A stretch of 64,000 nt of DNA. Origin: CAJBLF01 sp041679065. Lineage in GTDB: Bacteria > Patescibacteriota > Gracilibacteria > Absconditabacterales > Absconditicoccaceae. The position numbers and the translations under genes are program-made. Below the pieces are notes generated by a model, which did no database searches, was not told the DNA's origin, and saw only the letters and a list, made by a program, of their open reading frames with translations. The stretch is from positions 13,785 through 77,784 of the forward strand of contig JBBABI010000001.1 in assembly GCA_041679065.1 (NCBI GenBank). Direction: 5' to 3'. This document shows positions 39,078 through 49,791 of the stretch, piece by piece; the first letter of the stretch is position 1; the number at the start of each line of letters is the position of its first letter.

Positions 39078-40439
39078 CTATTGTCTGCTATATTTCTCTT
39101 TTACATACAGCGCATAGGTGATACCAAAGAGCGCCATAAAGGGATAGACGATCATCCTGTCCACAAAGCTATGCAAGACCAATCATTCAACGCTCAATCA
39201 CAGGATACCGAGTGAAAACGCGAAGAGAATCAGACCGTAATTCCTGGTCTGTTTGACCATCTGGGTAGGTTGTTCTTTCTCATCCTTATATGCCTTGTAG
39301 CCGATCCGATGCAAGAAAAGATACAGATACATCCATCACATAAATCCAAAGACGCCATATTCAAGCCATATCTGCAGATATTGATTTTCAGGATTGTAGG
39401 ATTTGCCGGGGCCGAGATAAAACGATGCCGGTCATGCGCTTCATGCGCCCTCTCACCAGATGGGTCTCGCTCCTATCTTTTTCACCGCTTCCAGGATCAA
39501 TCTCAGATGTCCGGTATTTGAAAAGTCTCTGGAGATGATCTGATCTCTGCCTAGGTAGGTGATGCCTCAGAAGATGATGAGCATCGGCAGAAGCCGATAA
39601 ATAGCCAATTTCCAAATCCTCTTTCTAAATTGTAAGATCAGTAAAATGATGATCTGGACGATCCATGCGATCCATGCCGCTCTGGAGAACGTGGAAAGTA
39701 TGGCTAATCCATACAGTGATCCTCGCCGGAATTTCTCTTTCAATGGTTTCTTTTTGATGCACAACACAAAAAATAACGGCCGGAACGCTACAAGAAAAAA
39801 TCCTCGCGATATCGGTCTCTCAAAGAGAAATTGGTTGCGGACATATCAGGTATCATATTGCGTATAGTATGCAGCAGGCGGTGCGACACTGATGCCTCAT
39901 TCATAATTATACGGGTTGTATCAGACAAATTTCAGAAGGTTGGGCATGAGTCGGATGATGCCCCGCCATATCAGCGACCAGATAAGGAGCGTCTTTATGA
40001 TCCTCGCATATCGGTCATTTAAGCGCATTTCCCTTGCTCAGAAAAAAATCTTCGCAAGGACGAAAAAGAGGATGAAGATAAAGAATCCTATCATACTGTA
40101 TCTGATGGAGACAATGTAGATACTTATGCTTCCTTGATTGAAAAATACAGAAGCCATGAAAGAGATGATCAGCGTTATAAGAAACACCCGGATGAATCTT
40201 TTGATAGCTAAACTCTCCCAAATAGATTTCCGTTGATGGGATTTTTGCAATATATAGACGAGAAATCCTGCTAGACCGAGCAGAATGACTTCTTTCCGCA
40301 TCCAGATCATCGTCCGGAATATATTGCTCTGATCGAGTTTATACGTGACAAATGTCTGCAGGAGAAATTGGAGCAATAATCCGATAAGAAATATCTGGGT
40401 GATGATGGTCGCTATTTTTATGAGCTTATTTTTGTCCAT
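39078..40439 (-). CDS. O-antigen ligase/polymerase-like membrane protein (Wzy_C)
   Basis: 453 residues with ten or so hydrophobic helices. The large loop carries G-H-L-R-L-I-L-E-A-V and N-P-E-N-Q-Y-L-Q-I-W-L-E-Y-G, the O-antigen ligase signature. It would polymerise or attach surface polysaccharide on an undecaprenyl carrier. Many loop Gly are TGA. An ATG at 40493 lies upstream in a repeat region and is less likely as start. mraY is immediately upstream on the same strand. Confidence 0.85.
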
Positions 40440-40543
40440 ACCAGGGTCGCAGGGTGATAAAAATTGTATCAAGTATCGAGTATCAAGTATCAAGTAAATA
40501 TCTCTTGTCTTGCTACTTGTGTCTTGATACTTATGTCTTACTA

Positions 40544-41611
40544 CTATTTGACGATGACGTCATTGATCTGATAGAAGATCGCTATGATGGCGACAGCTGC
40601 CAGGATTCACTGGATAAACCGGGCTTTCATGACAATGGTGGTTTCATTGATTCACTTATGTTCGAAGAGATGATGAAGCGGGGAGACTGCAAAGAGTTTT
40701 CTTTTGAAATATTTTTTCCAGAAAATCTGCAAAAGACTTGAACTGACATCCACGATAAAAAGTCCGAATAAGATGACGAAAGGGATCAGGACACCCATTC
40801 TCATATTCAGGATATACAGGAGTGCTGACAGGAGTCCTCATAAGGCGAAAGCACCGCTATCACCCATAAATATCTTGGCCGGATGGATATTATAAAACAT
40901 AAATGCTACCAGAATCGCTACCATGATGCCGATGACTGTCGTGGCGATATACGTGCCATTGAAGAATGTGATGATAGCAAGTACAAAAAGGATGATGGTC
41001 ATGAGTCCTCATGCTAATCCATCAAGTCCATCGGTGATATTGATGGCATTGACGATGCTGATGGTGATGAAAAAAGTAATGACAGGATACAATAGTCAGA
41101 TATTTATCTTGCCTGCGAGAGGCCATAGGTTGATGAAATCGATGCCGAGTTTGCTATAAAACCATCGGCTGATGAAGCCAGCGAAGATGATCATACCTAT
41201 CATTTTGGTCTTTACACTCAGTCATTTGATCCTACCATGTCCTTTGATATTAAGGATATCATCGACCAATCCTATGAGTCCCATACTAAAAAATCCAAAG
41301 AGCAGGACATATGTTTCCTGTCTGGTAACTAACGTGTTGTTTATGATATCTCGTTTTTGAAGCAGAAAAGATGCTCAGATCATCAGCGCCATAACTAAAA
41401 GAAAAATTCCTCCTCCCATAGTCGGCGTGCCTTTTTTATGTTCATGCATCTTGGAAAAGATTTTAGACTTCTCACCCGTTACCGCATCCTGACGTATGGT
41501 TTTTCCTAATTTATATTTCCTTAGGATCTTGATATACAGAGGATAGAGGATCCAGGAAATAAAAAATGCGAAGAGGGAGAATATGATGATATGATTTAGT
41601 TTTATAAGCAT
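40544..41611 (-). CDS. mraY: phospho-MurNAc-pentapeptide transferase
   Basis: 355 residues, ten membrane helices. Signatures: G-T-P-T-M-G-G-G, N-I-T-D-G-L-D-G-L-A-G, F-M-G-D-S-G-A-F-A-L-G-G, and P-L-H-H-L-F-E-H-K-G. It transfers phospho-MurNAc-pentapeptide to undecaprenyl phosphate giving lipid I, at the membrane, after MurB (45552) in the pathway. A promoter fits on the minus strand at 41710-41737. Confidence 0.96.
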
Positions 41612-41709
41612 AGAAGACGAAGAGGAGATAAATTTTTTAATTTTGGAATTTAGAAATTTTAGATTTATTCTTAAATTCTTAAATTTTTAAATTCAAAATT
41701 CGCTCAATG

Positions 41710-41737
41710 TATATAATTTTTTCCCCAAAAAAGACAA
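41710..41737 (-). promoter_or_regulatory. promoter for mraY (TTGTCT, N16, TATATA)
   Basis: On the minus strand TTGTCT (41737-41732), 16 nt, TATATA (41715-41710), about 99 bp upstream of the mraY ATG. Confidence 0.45.
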
Positions 41738-41855
41738 CCGTAAATCGAAATACTTGTCAATTTTGTTTTTGACGTAAGAATGATGGTAAATAAGTATTGA
41801 TTTTATGTGTAGAAAAAAATAAAATATATACGTCTTTTTATTTCGATGTGAATGT

Positions 41856-42848
41856 ATGCAGCACGATATCTGACTCTGATATTCTACTCAAGAAGATCTC
41901 GGAGTTTCTTCCCTCCACGATGAAGAACTTGTTTTTTCTGATGCAGAAATTTCTTCACTGCGTTCATGGACTCAAGAGCATGCTGTCCAATGGACTATCC
42001 AGTGAGAAAAAGATTTCCATTACAAATTCCTCTTGATCAAGTCCAAACCTCATATTATGTACTACAAAGGAAATCTAAATTTACTTCATCAACCCATCCT
42101 GGGCATCGTAGGCCCGAGAGATCCTAGCGGATATGCTACTCAGATTTTACAGCAGTTATTTACCTATGCACAGTCCTATCAGTTGGTCACTATTTCTGGA
42201 TTGGCTCCCGGTGTGGATCAGCTCTGTCATCGTCTTTCGCTCGAGCATGATATCCCGACCATTGCAGTTTTGTGATGAGGACTCAAATATTTTTTGCAGT
42301 CCACTGATCGTGCATTGATTGATCGCATCGTGGAACATGGCGGGCTCGTGATTTCCGAATTCAAACTTCCTATGAAGCCTGAGAAATATACCTTTCCTCA
42401 GAGAAACCGCATCATCGCAGGATTATCAGATGTCTTATTTTTGCCGGAGGCATGAGCAAATTCCGGTTCATTGATTACCGCCAATTTCGCTCTAGAGATG
42501 TCCAAGCCAGTCTATGGCGTGCCAAACAGCATTACTGCAGAGAAGAGCAAAGGCCTCCATGAGCTGATGGCCAAAGGTCAGATTAAGATGGTCCTGGATA
42601 TGGAGCAATTCCTAGATAGTCGTTTTACCAAAAAAGAAAAATATTCTTCATCGCCGATAAGAGAAGATCTCACCGTACAAGAAAAGAAGCTCCTGGAAGC
42701 GGTAGCCGCACAAGAATCCTGTCAGCTGGCAGATTTGATGGGAGTAGAGGACATCTCATCGCAGGAGCTGATTACCTCGCTGACCTTCCTGGAGATGAAG
42801 GGATATATCTATCAGGAAGCTCCGGGAGTGTATAAGGTGGCTATATAG
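41856..42848 (+). CDS. dprA: DNA-processing protein DprA
   Basis: 330 residues. The Rossmann-like core reads G-I-V-G-P-R-D-P-S-G-Y-A, I-S-G-L-A-P-G-V-D, F-P-Q-R-N-R-I-I-A-G-L-S-D and A-N-S-G-S-L-I-T-A-N-F-A. A C-terminal winged helix (residues 255-330) follows. It loads RecA on incoming single-stranded DNA in transformation. The N-terminal part is divergent. The ATG at 41856 is the only standard start after a TAA at 41820; a weak TTGACG/TAAGTA pair lies at 41769-41796. Fits with the pilin gene at 44785. Confidence 0.93.
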
Positions 42849-42909
42849 GACATTGTCATTCCCGCCCCGCATCAGGTACGGGGTAAACTCTGGCGGGAAT
42901 CCATATTGT
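42849..42909. repeat. gattcccgcc-type inverted repeat
   Basis: gtcattcccgccccgc...ggcgggaatcc, an arm of the family noted at 25189-25273. Confidence 0.7.
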
Positions 42910-42943
42910 TAGTATCGTCCAAAAACTTCACACCCAAATAGAT

Positions 42944-42971
42944 TTGACTTTTAGAAATAAATAAGTATAAT
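42944..42971 (+). promoter_or_regulatory. promoter (TTGACT, N16, TATAAT)
   Basis: TTGACT 42944-42949 and TATAAT 42966-42971, 31 bp before the ATG at 43002. Confidence 0.75.
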
Positions 42972-43001
42972 GATGGTGTTTATCTTCTAAATCGTTTTCA
43001 C

Positions 43002-43685
43002 ATGACCAAAAAAACAAAAGTTAATAAACCCACCACAGAAAAGAAGACACTAAAAACAGTCCCTACAGAAGCTGAGGTTTTAGGTAAGGCAGAAAAGGAT
43101 TTGACAGATACATTGTCATCTAAGAAGGCACAAGAAACAGGGAAATTTATTAATAAGCCACGCAGATTTTGATTCATTTGACCTCCTCCAAGTGAATGAG
43201 CAAATGATCCCTTTTTTTTCTGGCCTGAACATTTGGAAGAAAAAAGGTTAGAAAAAAAAAGGTTAGAAGAAAAAAAGAATCTAGCAGAAACACTTTCTGC
43301 TCAAGAAAAGATTGGAACGCTATTACCCATAGAAACAGGGAAAGTAAAATTTTATAATAATCATGAATGAAGATGATTTATCACTCCAGATGATAGAACT
43401 CAAAAGGATGTCTTTATATGAAAATCCCAATGACCGCTCAATGATGGAGATGTCGTTTCCTACGTCAAACTAGATAATAGAGAAGCTATGCTGACCAAAA
43501 AAGGAAGAGTGAAACTTATCGATCATAAGGAAAGACTAGCGATCATCACTCCTGATGAAGAAGGTAAAGATGTTGTACTGAAAAATAATAAGATGATAAA
43601 GCTACTTGCTGAATGAGATGATGTAGAATATGTAACCAATACAAGAGGAAGAACTGTCGTAGGTATAAAGAAAATAGAAAAATAG
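43002..43685 (+). CDS. tandem cold-shock-domain protein
   Basis: 227 residues. After a basic N-terminal 100 residues (K-K-T-K repeats, a P-P-P segment and an R-L-E-E-K/R-L-E-K-K repeat), two cold-shock-like beta barrels follow: G-K-V-K-F-Y-N...G-R-G-F-I-T-P-D-D (RNP1-like) with D-V-F-I and G-D-V-V, then G-R-V-K-L-I-D...I-I-T-P-D-E-E with D-V-V-L and E-G-D-D-V-E. The second is degenerate in RNA-contact aromatics. Possible RNA chaperone. The K-V-K-F...G-F-I-T pattern makes the first domain certain. Seven TGA Gly. Confidence 0.8.
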
Positions 43686-43714
43686 AGATTTTTTATCCCC
43701 TTATTCACAATAAA

Positions 43715-44575
43715 ATGACTGATCTAGAAAAATGAACTGATGTTCCTCAAGACGGTGCATCAAAAAAAGTATCGACAACTACAGACGATGTAGCGAATAT
43801 CCTTTTATATAAAAACAAATTTAAGCTTGCGTTGGAGGAAAGATTTAGAGATGAATATGATGTAACTGAAAGAGAGTGTGAGGGCAATCTTAAGATCTGT
43901 GTTCTCGCCAAAGGCCTAGAAAAGAAACCACAGGAACAGATAGTAATCACCATTACTAAGACCTGAAAGATCGATGTAAAGCTTAATCCATACAACCATT
44001 ATGACGAATATTATTTTATCAGTGAAAATCTTACTTACGAAGAAGTCATAAACGAAATGGATAATTTTGCATCTTTCTTAAATTCATGAACAGTAGGCAA
44101 GGACAGTAAACTAATAAAAACCACATATGAGCGTGATGCTGATGGTGAGATAGATATACGTGCATATTTGCCTTTCCATAAATATATTGCACATATTCTC
44201 CGTGAAGAACTTGGTATGACGTGTGATATCACGCTAGATAATAAAAACGGGAATAATATACTATCTCTTTGTACAAAGGGTAGAGAGAAAAAGAGTGAAG
44301 GTCAGATACTGATTACTTTCGCAACATCCTGAAAAATTACAGCAAAACTTAATGACTATGATCATTATGAAGATGGTTGTTATCTTGGAGATGGTCTTAC
44401 TCAAGATGAGCTCATCAATGAAATGGACAACTTTAAATCTTTTTTACAATCATGAACAGTAAGCAAAGATAGTAAACTGATAAAAGAGTCTTATAACCTA
44501 CCTCCTGCTGATGAGGATGGCTATATAGATCTAAGCAGTATAGTAGGTCCAGAAGGGAAACCTACTCCTCATTAA
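43715..44575 (+). CDS. hypothetical protein with internal duplication
   Basis: 286 residues made of two related halves of about 130 residues. The shared pattern is Q-(I)-(V/L)-I-T-(I/F), a (T)-G-K-I-(D/T)-(V/A)-K-L-N, E-M-D-N-F-(A/K)-S-F-L, S-G-T-V-(G/S)-K-D-S-K-L-I-K. No signal peptide and no membrane helix. Each half looks like a mixed alpha/beta domain. It starts 29 bp after the cold-shock protein, same promoter, so possibly co-expressed. Function unknown. Confidence 0.75.
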
Positions 44576-44598
44576 TTCATTAGTGCTGATTTAAAAAA

Positions 44599-44628
44599 AA
44601 CCTATCCGATGGAGGACAGGATTTTTCG
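44599..44628 (+). terminator. terminator
   Basis: cctatcc-gatg-gaggacagg with one mismatch, followed by attttt. Confidence 0.6.
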
Positions 44629-44784
44629 TTTATAGTTTGTAGACATAAACATCGTTAGTATAGAAAAAGAAATCATGAAATCAAGTTTTCTTGAGAGAAT
44701 TTTTCGATATGTATTTCCTGTTGAAATCTATGCGTTATTTTGTAATACTATAGTAATGATTTCTTTATATGTTGCTGATTTTCC

Positions 44785-45390
44785 ATGTTTTCCAAAAAAA
44801 TACAAAAGAGGTGATTCACGTTGATCGAAATGCTGATCGTCATCGTCATCATCGGTATCCTGGCCGCTGCGCTCATCCCAAGACTTTTGAACGCCAGAGG
44901 TAGAGCGAATGATACAGCGAGAAAAGCAGATCTTCAACAAATAGCTACCGTACTCGTAGCATATCAGATAGATAATGGAAGCTTTCCTCAATGTCCATTA
45001 GGACTAGGTAATCCATGTGAATTGAAAGATATCGCAGATGAATTAACAAAAGCAGGAATGAGCGGACTCCCTACTGATCCCAACACTTCCAGAGATTTTT
45101 ATGGTATCTCTGACTTGCATGCCCACGATGGTCAATTTGCATATACTACTGTCAAAAAATGATGAGTTCCTAATAATGGATTTATAATAATGGCAGCATC
45201 AGAAACTGAAGGATGATCCAATTATGTCGTTGAAAATTCAGCAAACTGAACTTACAGCATAGATAGCGATACGGATATTTCTACAATCACACTTTGTAAA
45301 ACCATTGATCAATGAACTTTGAGTAATACTGATGGCGTTTGTGAATACGATCCAGACGAAGATCAGCTCAGATATATCTTTATGTATTAA
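44785..45390 (+). CDS. type IV pilin-like protein
   Basis: 201 residues. A short basic leader (K-K-I-Q-K-R) precedes the prepilin cleavage site G|F-T-L-I-E with the Glu at +5 and the -1 Gly encoded by TGA, followed by the hydrophobic helix M-L-I-V-I-V-I-I-G-I-L-A-A-A-L-I-P. The C-terminal domain has four Cys (Q-C-P-L-G-L, P-C-E-L, L-C-K-T, V-C-E-Y), compatible with two disulfides. It would assemble into a pilus/pseudopilus, possibly with the dprA-linked competence system. A standard-code reading loses the leader. Confidence 0.9.
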
Positions 45391-45551
45391 TAGCTTGAAG
45401 CTTGAAGCTTGGAGCTTGAAGCTGGATGCTCGAAGCCTAAAGTTTGAAAACGCAGCGAAGCGGAGTCCCGCTTTAGCGGGATTAGAAATTATTTAAAAAT
45501 TATGGATTCCGGCTGCAGCTTTGCCTTGACGCCGGAATGACAATGCAGAAA
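45391..45551. repeat. intergenic repeat block
   Basis: gcttgaagcttgaagcttgg units, then tcccgctttagcggga and a gattccggctgcag...gacgccggaatgac inverted repeat. Confidence 0.75.
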
Positions 45552-46607
45552 TTATACTATCATTACTTCCGGTTCTAGGACAACGTCGAATTGTTCCAGG
45601 ACTTTTTTTTGGATTTCTTTGGCGAAATTGAGGATATCTTGCCCGGTTGCTCATCATTGATTGATGAGGACGAGAGCGTGATTGCCATAGGTGCCGACTG
45701 GTCAGCGTGTTTGTCATTTGTAACCGATGAGGTCGATGAGTTGTCATGCTGATAGTTTAAAGAGTGCAGAGTGCAGAGTGCAGAGTGCAGAATTACTTAT
45801 TTCATTTCATTTGAGATCGGGATATTTTTTTAATAATTTTTCATAGTGCTCTGTGGTGACGATGGGATTTTTGAAAAAACTTCATGCAGTGCCGATCTTG
45901 GTTCGATCGGGTAATTTCTTCTCCCTGATAGAGATGATAATATCTGCTACTTCCTGTGGAGTAATAGCTACCGGATCTTTTCCTTGTTCAGCTACAGCAT
46001 CTTGGATATCGTTATACTGGATATTCGGAACGTATTCAGCATCTGGTTGTTTGAAGGCAAATACGACCGCAGTGATGAGAAATCTGTCTTTGAGGTCGTG
46101 TCTGAATATGCTGTCACGATAGGCAAAATGACAGTCCTCATTGCTTAAGACTTTTTTTTCTTTCGTTATAAGATCTATTCCTTCCACCTGATAAATGATA
46201 TCCTTAGCTTCTTTGCCATAGGCTCAGATATTTCCTACCGGAGCTGATCCTACTTGCCCAGGGATTAGGACTACATTTTCTCATCCAGCATATCCTATCG
46301 CCAGTGATCGCATCATTGTTTCGTGCCGGTTTTCTCCTGCACCTACTTTCACATAAACGGTATCATTATATGTTCAGACGATATCTCTTCCCTTGAGTGA
46401 GATCTTTATTACAAGCCCAGGATAGTCCTTCGTGAAGAGGATATTTGCTCCTCCTCAGAGGATCAGACGAGGTTGGGTAGCCCAAACGTCCTGCGAGATC
46501 AGATCCAATACTTCTTCCTCTTCTTTGATATCCACGAAAAACCTTGCCTTCACATCCACATGGAAGGTATTGTAGTCGAGTAATGAAACGTTTTCTTGGA
46601 TTTGCAT
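45552..46607 (-). CDS. murB: UDP-N-acetylenolpyruvoylglucosamine reductase
   Basis: 351 residues. FAD-binding motifs Y-N-T-F-H-V, G-G-G-A-N-I-L-F and I-P-G-Q-V-G-S-A-P-V-G-N-I-G-A-Y-G-K-E, the Y-R-D-S-I-F motif, and S-F-F-K-N-P with the catalytic Ser. It reduces enolpyruvyl-UDP-GlcNAc to UDP-MurNAc. Start chosen at M-Q-I-Q-E (46607); the upstream ATG at 46643 is in a repeat. Between F-F-K-N-P and L-S-A-G-Q lies an insertion coded by tgcactctgcactctgc repeat DNA (about 45756-45812). Confidence 0.95.
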
Positions 46608-46808
46608 GAAGGGAATGAATAATGAATAATGAACAATGAACAATGGCGGAGTTTTTTGTTGTTTTAATGATAATTTTTAATTTTCAATTTTCAATTCTTA
46701 ATTCAATACGCCAATCACTTCAATATGGTGGGTCTTCCGCCGGAGGCGGGGTAGGAACGTGGAAATGTTGAAATGTTGAAAAATTGAAAGATTGAAAATT
46801 GCCGATTT
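46608..46808. repeat. intergenic repeats with a duplicated rlmD tail
   Basis: Contains atgaataatgaacaatgg and ttttcaattttcaattctt repeats. It also holds a near copy of the last codons of rlmD (46700-46736, gccaatcacttcaatatggt) found again at 46816-46843. Confidence 0.75.
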
Positions 46809-48527
46809 TTAGGTCAATACGCCAATTACTTCGATATGGTGAGTTTGTGGGAACATGTCTACGGGTTGAATTTGTTTAATATGGAAGCCATGGGTCAATA
46901 AGAGCTCGATATCTCTCATCATGGTGATCGGATTACAAGAAATATACAGGAGCTTAAAGTCTTGTTCTTTTTTTAGTTCACCGAGGAATGCGACGACGTT
47001 TTTGTGCAGTCCGTCTCTGGGTGGATCGACGATGACGAGTCAGATATCTTTAATCTGGGCTCTGAGTTCAGGATTGTTGGTCAACGCCTTCTCAGCCGGA
47101 TCGGCCACAAAGAGAACCTGGTTTTCAAGGCCATTGATCTTGGCATTGTGCTGAGCGTCCATGATGGCTTCCGGGACTATTTCTATGCCGATGAGGGTAT
47201 TTCACTTATTAGCCTTTAAGAAGCTGAGTCCTATGCTTCCTGTCCCGCAATACAGATCCAGGATAGTTCACTCTACATGACCGGTCATATACATCGCCAG
47301 GGAAAAAAGCTGTTCAGCGCCGAGCGTATTAGTCTGGAAGAAGGAGAAAGGAGAGACTCTGAAACTTACTTCTGAGGGGATTTGGTGATTGTGTGGGGAT
47401 TGGGAGATTTTTGAGGAGATTGGGAGATTCTTTGGAGATTTGGAGAGATGATTTTTTTCATCCGAGGATATATTTGTCTCCACATCTCCATCCAATCTCC
47501 TTATCTCCTCGAAGATGAGTTTCTCGTAAATATATCCTTCTCACCAGAAAGTTTTGGTCTCTGATTTATCATTTTTTATGGTATCTCCGAGGCCGTTGTT
47601 ATAGGTGATGACAAAGGTGGTGACTGACTTTTTGAGAAATTCATTTTTCTTGAATAGTTCTAATAATGCATCCCATTTATCGGTTTTGCTTTGTTTAAGA
47701 TTGTCATCAGAGACAGATAAATTGACCAATATCTGGTCGGTATGGAATCATTCCCTGATCACCAGATGCCTGAAAAATCCCTGATGCGTCATCTGATCAT
47801 AGACAGGCAACCCGGAGTCCAGACACAATTCCTTGATGCGAAAAAAAATGCTATTAGCCTTCTCAGAGATCAGTCCGCAACTATCTATATCTACTATTTT
47901 GCTAAATTCTCACTGCTTATGAAAACCGACGCTTCGGTCTGATAATATATCTAATGTTTTTTTCTCTGCACTCTGCACTCTGCACTCTGCACTATTTGTG
48001 ATATACTTCCCGAAGCTGAACTCAATTTTATTCCTATACCCTTTTTCCAAAGGCGAACCGACGATAGGGAGCACTTCTATTTGTTCTTTAGCCAATTTCT
48101 TGAAGGCATCCAGCACGATATCCTGTTTGAGTTTCAGTTGAGTAGGGTAGGACAACATCTGCCATTTACATCATCCGCATCAAATCTTCCATTTAAGTTT
48201 AGGGTATATAGTTCAAAGCTCAGAATTACTATTTTTTCATTCTCAATTCTCAATGCCTCAATCCTCAATAGGCGAAGCCTCTTTTTCCATTCGAAAAAAA
48301 TGAGGACAAAAGGGTTTGCCATCTACTAACTCGGGATCATGCTTGTGTATGTGGGTGATATGCGCTTCTAGGAAATCTTTTCTCTGTTTGACGATCCTGA
48401 GATCTACCACACTGCCCGGCAAAGCGCCGCCTTTGATTAGAATTCTTTTGCCATCAGCCATTCTGGCGAGTCCTATCCCTCCATATCAGATTTTCTCTAT
48501 TTTGATTGCTTTGAGCAGCTTTGTCAT
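46809..48527 (-). CDS. rlmD: RlmD-type 23S rRNA (uracil-C5)-methyltransferase
   Basis: 572 residues, against about 430-460 in typical proteins. TRAM-like N-domain; F-C-P-H-F and then C-G-G-C-K-W-Q for the 4Fe-4S cluster, separated by about 35 extra residues; V-S-F...F-F-Q-T-N-T; D-L-Y-C-G-T-G-S-I-G; V-D-P-P-R-D-G-L with the motif of the SAM fold; and Y-I-S-C-N-P carrying the catalytic Cys. Three insertions (about 48183-48297, 47918-47998, 47375-47490) have the DNA of intergenic repeats. Read without TAA or TAG. TGA codes the second Gly of C-G-G-C. Confidence 0.9.
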
Positions 48528-48541
48528 AGCATTTTCAAAAA

Positions 48542-49114
48542 CTAAAGTCCTAGTTTCGCTCTAAGATCTGCTTGAATATTCTCAATGGTATCATCAGCAT
48601 TGATGGTAATGACTTTCCCCAAGCTTTCAAAATGCTTGATGACGGGAAGCGTCTCATTCATAAAGATAGAGATCCTCTGTTCCATGATTGCTGGGGTATC
48701 GTCTACACGTCCTTCGATTTCCGCTCTCTTCATCATCCTTTCCAATGCTTTCTCCTTGCTCAGTTCGAAGTGGACGATAAGATAGTCTCTGCCCATGTCC
48801 TCCATCTTTTTGGCGAACCGCTCGGCCTGTTCAGCGACTCTTGGGAAGCCGTCTATCATAAGGTTTTTGCTGTTGTTGTGGCAGATCTGAAGACTCGTGT
48901 CGATCAATGCGAACGTGATGTAATTGTCCACCATCAACCCGCGATCTATGACATCCTTGATATAGTTGCCGATAAGATTGCTATTTGAGGTCATCGCTCT
49001 GAGCGTCTGGCCCATCTCATAATACAGGTGGTCAGGGATCTTCTGGAGCAATAGTTTCGCTTGCGTGCCTTTGCCGCATCATTGGATACCGAGAAAAATT
49101 AAGTCTTTGGTCAT
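48542..49114 (-). CDS. adk: adenylate kinase
   Basis: 190 residues. Walker A G-I-Q-G-C-G-K-G-T-Q with its first catalytic-loop Gly read from TGA, M-I-D-G-F-P-R (AMP-binding), and E-G-R-V-D-D-T-P with R-I in the LID, which is of the short type without zinc Cys. It maintains the adenylate pool. It follows the small-RNA pair on the same strand. Promoter TTGAAA-N16-TACTAT at 49165-49192. Confidence 0.95.
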
Positions 49115-49164
49115 GATATTGTTACGTATAAAAAAAATAAAATGCTGAGTTGTTTCACGGATTT

Positions 49165-49192
49165 ATAGTAATCATATCCGCCTCGTTTTCAA
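49165..49192 (-). promoter_or_regulatory. promoter for adk (TTGAAA, N16, TACTAT)
   Basis: On the minus strand TTGAAA at 49192-49187, TACTAT at 49170-49165, about 51 bp from the ATG. Confidence 0.45.
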
Positions 49193-49280
49193 AGGAAAGA
49201 TAACCTTGATTGGCGTTTTTAAATGGATATATTCAAGACAGGAAACAAAATCTCTAATAAAAACCTAAATAGATAAAATT

Positions 49281-49631
49281 ATGAAAAAAAAATTAATTAT
49301 TGCGATATATTGTGTCGTAGCAATCTGTCTCATCCTAGGGACGATAGATATAAACATTCGCGGCTTCTCCCATCCTACAACAAATCCTACTGGACAAGAT
49401 TTAGATACAGCAATAATAATAATGATAGACATCTTTTGTGTCTGGGCAGTTATCTCTCTCATAGGAATATATAGGACAAAAGAAGATATTAAAAAATTAC
49501 TAGAAGAAATAAGTAAAAAACTCTCCTGAAATTTTCAGGGAAATGGGTCATGGATTTATGACTCATTTTTTTATTGGATTAATTTAATAAGTTATGCATT
49601 AAGGAAAAAGCGACACACCAAGTCCCCGTAA
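49281..49631 (+). CDS. small membrane protein, end uncertain
   Basis: Two hydrophobic helices (residues 3-20 and 48-66) and a Lys-rich C-terminal stretch, 82 residues to a TGA at 49527-49529. Under code 25 the frame continues through a hairpin (about 49544-49573) to TAA at 49629, giving 116 residues. The hairpin aatgggtcat-ggattt-atgactcatt followed by ttttttt is a good terminator placed just after the TGA, so this gene looks as if UGA were its stop. Its four Gly before that are GGN. Possibly an acquired gene. Confidence 0.55.
49544..49576 (+). terminator. hairpin terminator inside the extended frame of 49281
   Basis: atgggtcat and atgactcat stem, loop ggattt, then a T-run. Confidence 0.75.
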
Positions 49632-49750
49632 ACGGTTTCTCAAAGTGTAGTCGCTGTTGTTGATCGCCAAGTGCTGAGCACTCAGGTCAGGTTACCAATC
49701 TTCTGTTGGATTACTGATTTACGATCATGATGCTTGATACATTCATCATA
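49604..49750 (-). ncRNA. small structured RNA, tandem copy B
   Basis: Minus-strand transcript with promoter at 49757-49784. It shares with copy A the blocks ggcgatc, acagc, tttgagaaacc and ggggacttgg in the same order. Ends in a terminator: agcgac...gtcgct followed by tttttcc. A self-pair gtgctgagcac lies in the 5' half. No open frame. Confidence 0.7.
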
Positions 49751-49756
49751 TGATGA

Positions 49757-49784
49757 AGTTTATTTATGAGATGGGAAAATTCAA
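49757..49784 (-). promoter_or_regulatory. promoter of small-RNA copy B
   Basis: TTGAAT at 49784-49779, 16 nt, TAAACT at 49762-49757. Confidence 0.5.
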
Positions 49785-49791
49785 GTTGTTT

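Noticed and set aside
44675..44784. ORF starting at the ATG at 44675 before the pilin
   Set aside because: It is off-frame with the pilin and has no recognisable domain; the pilin leader starts at 44785.
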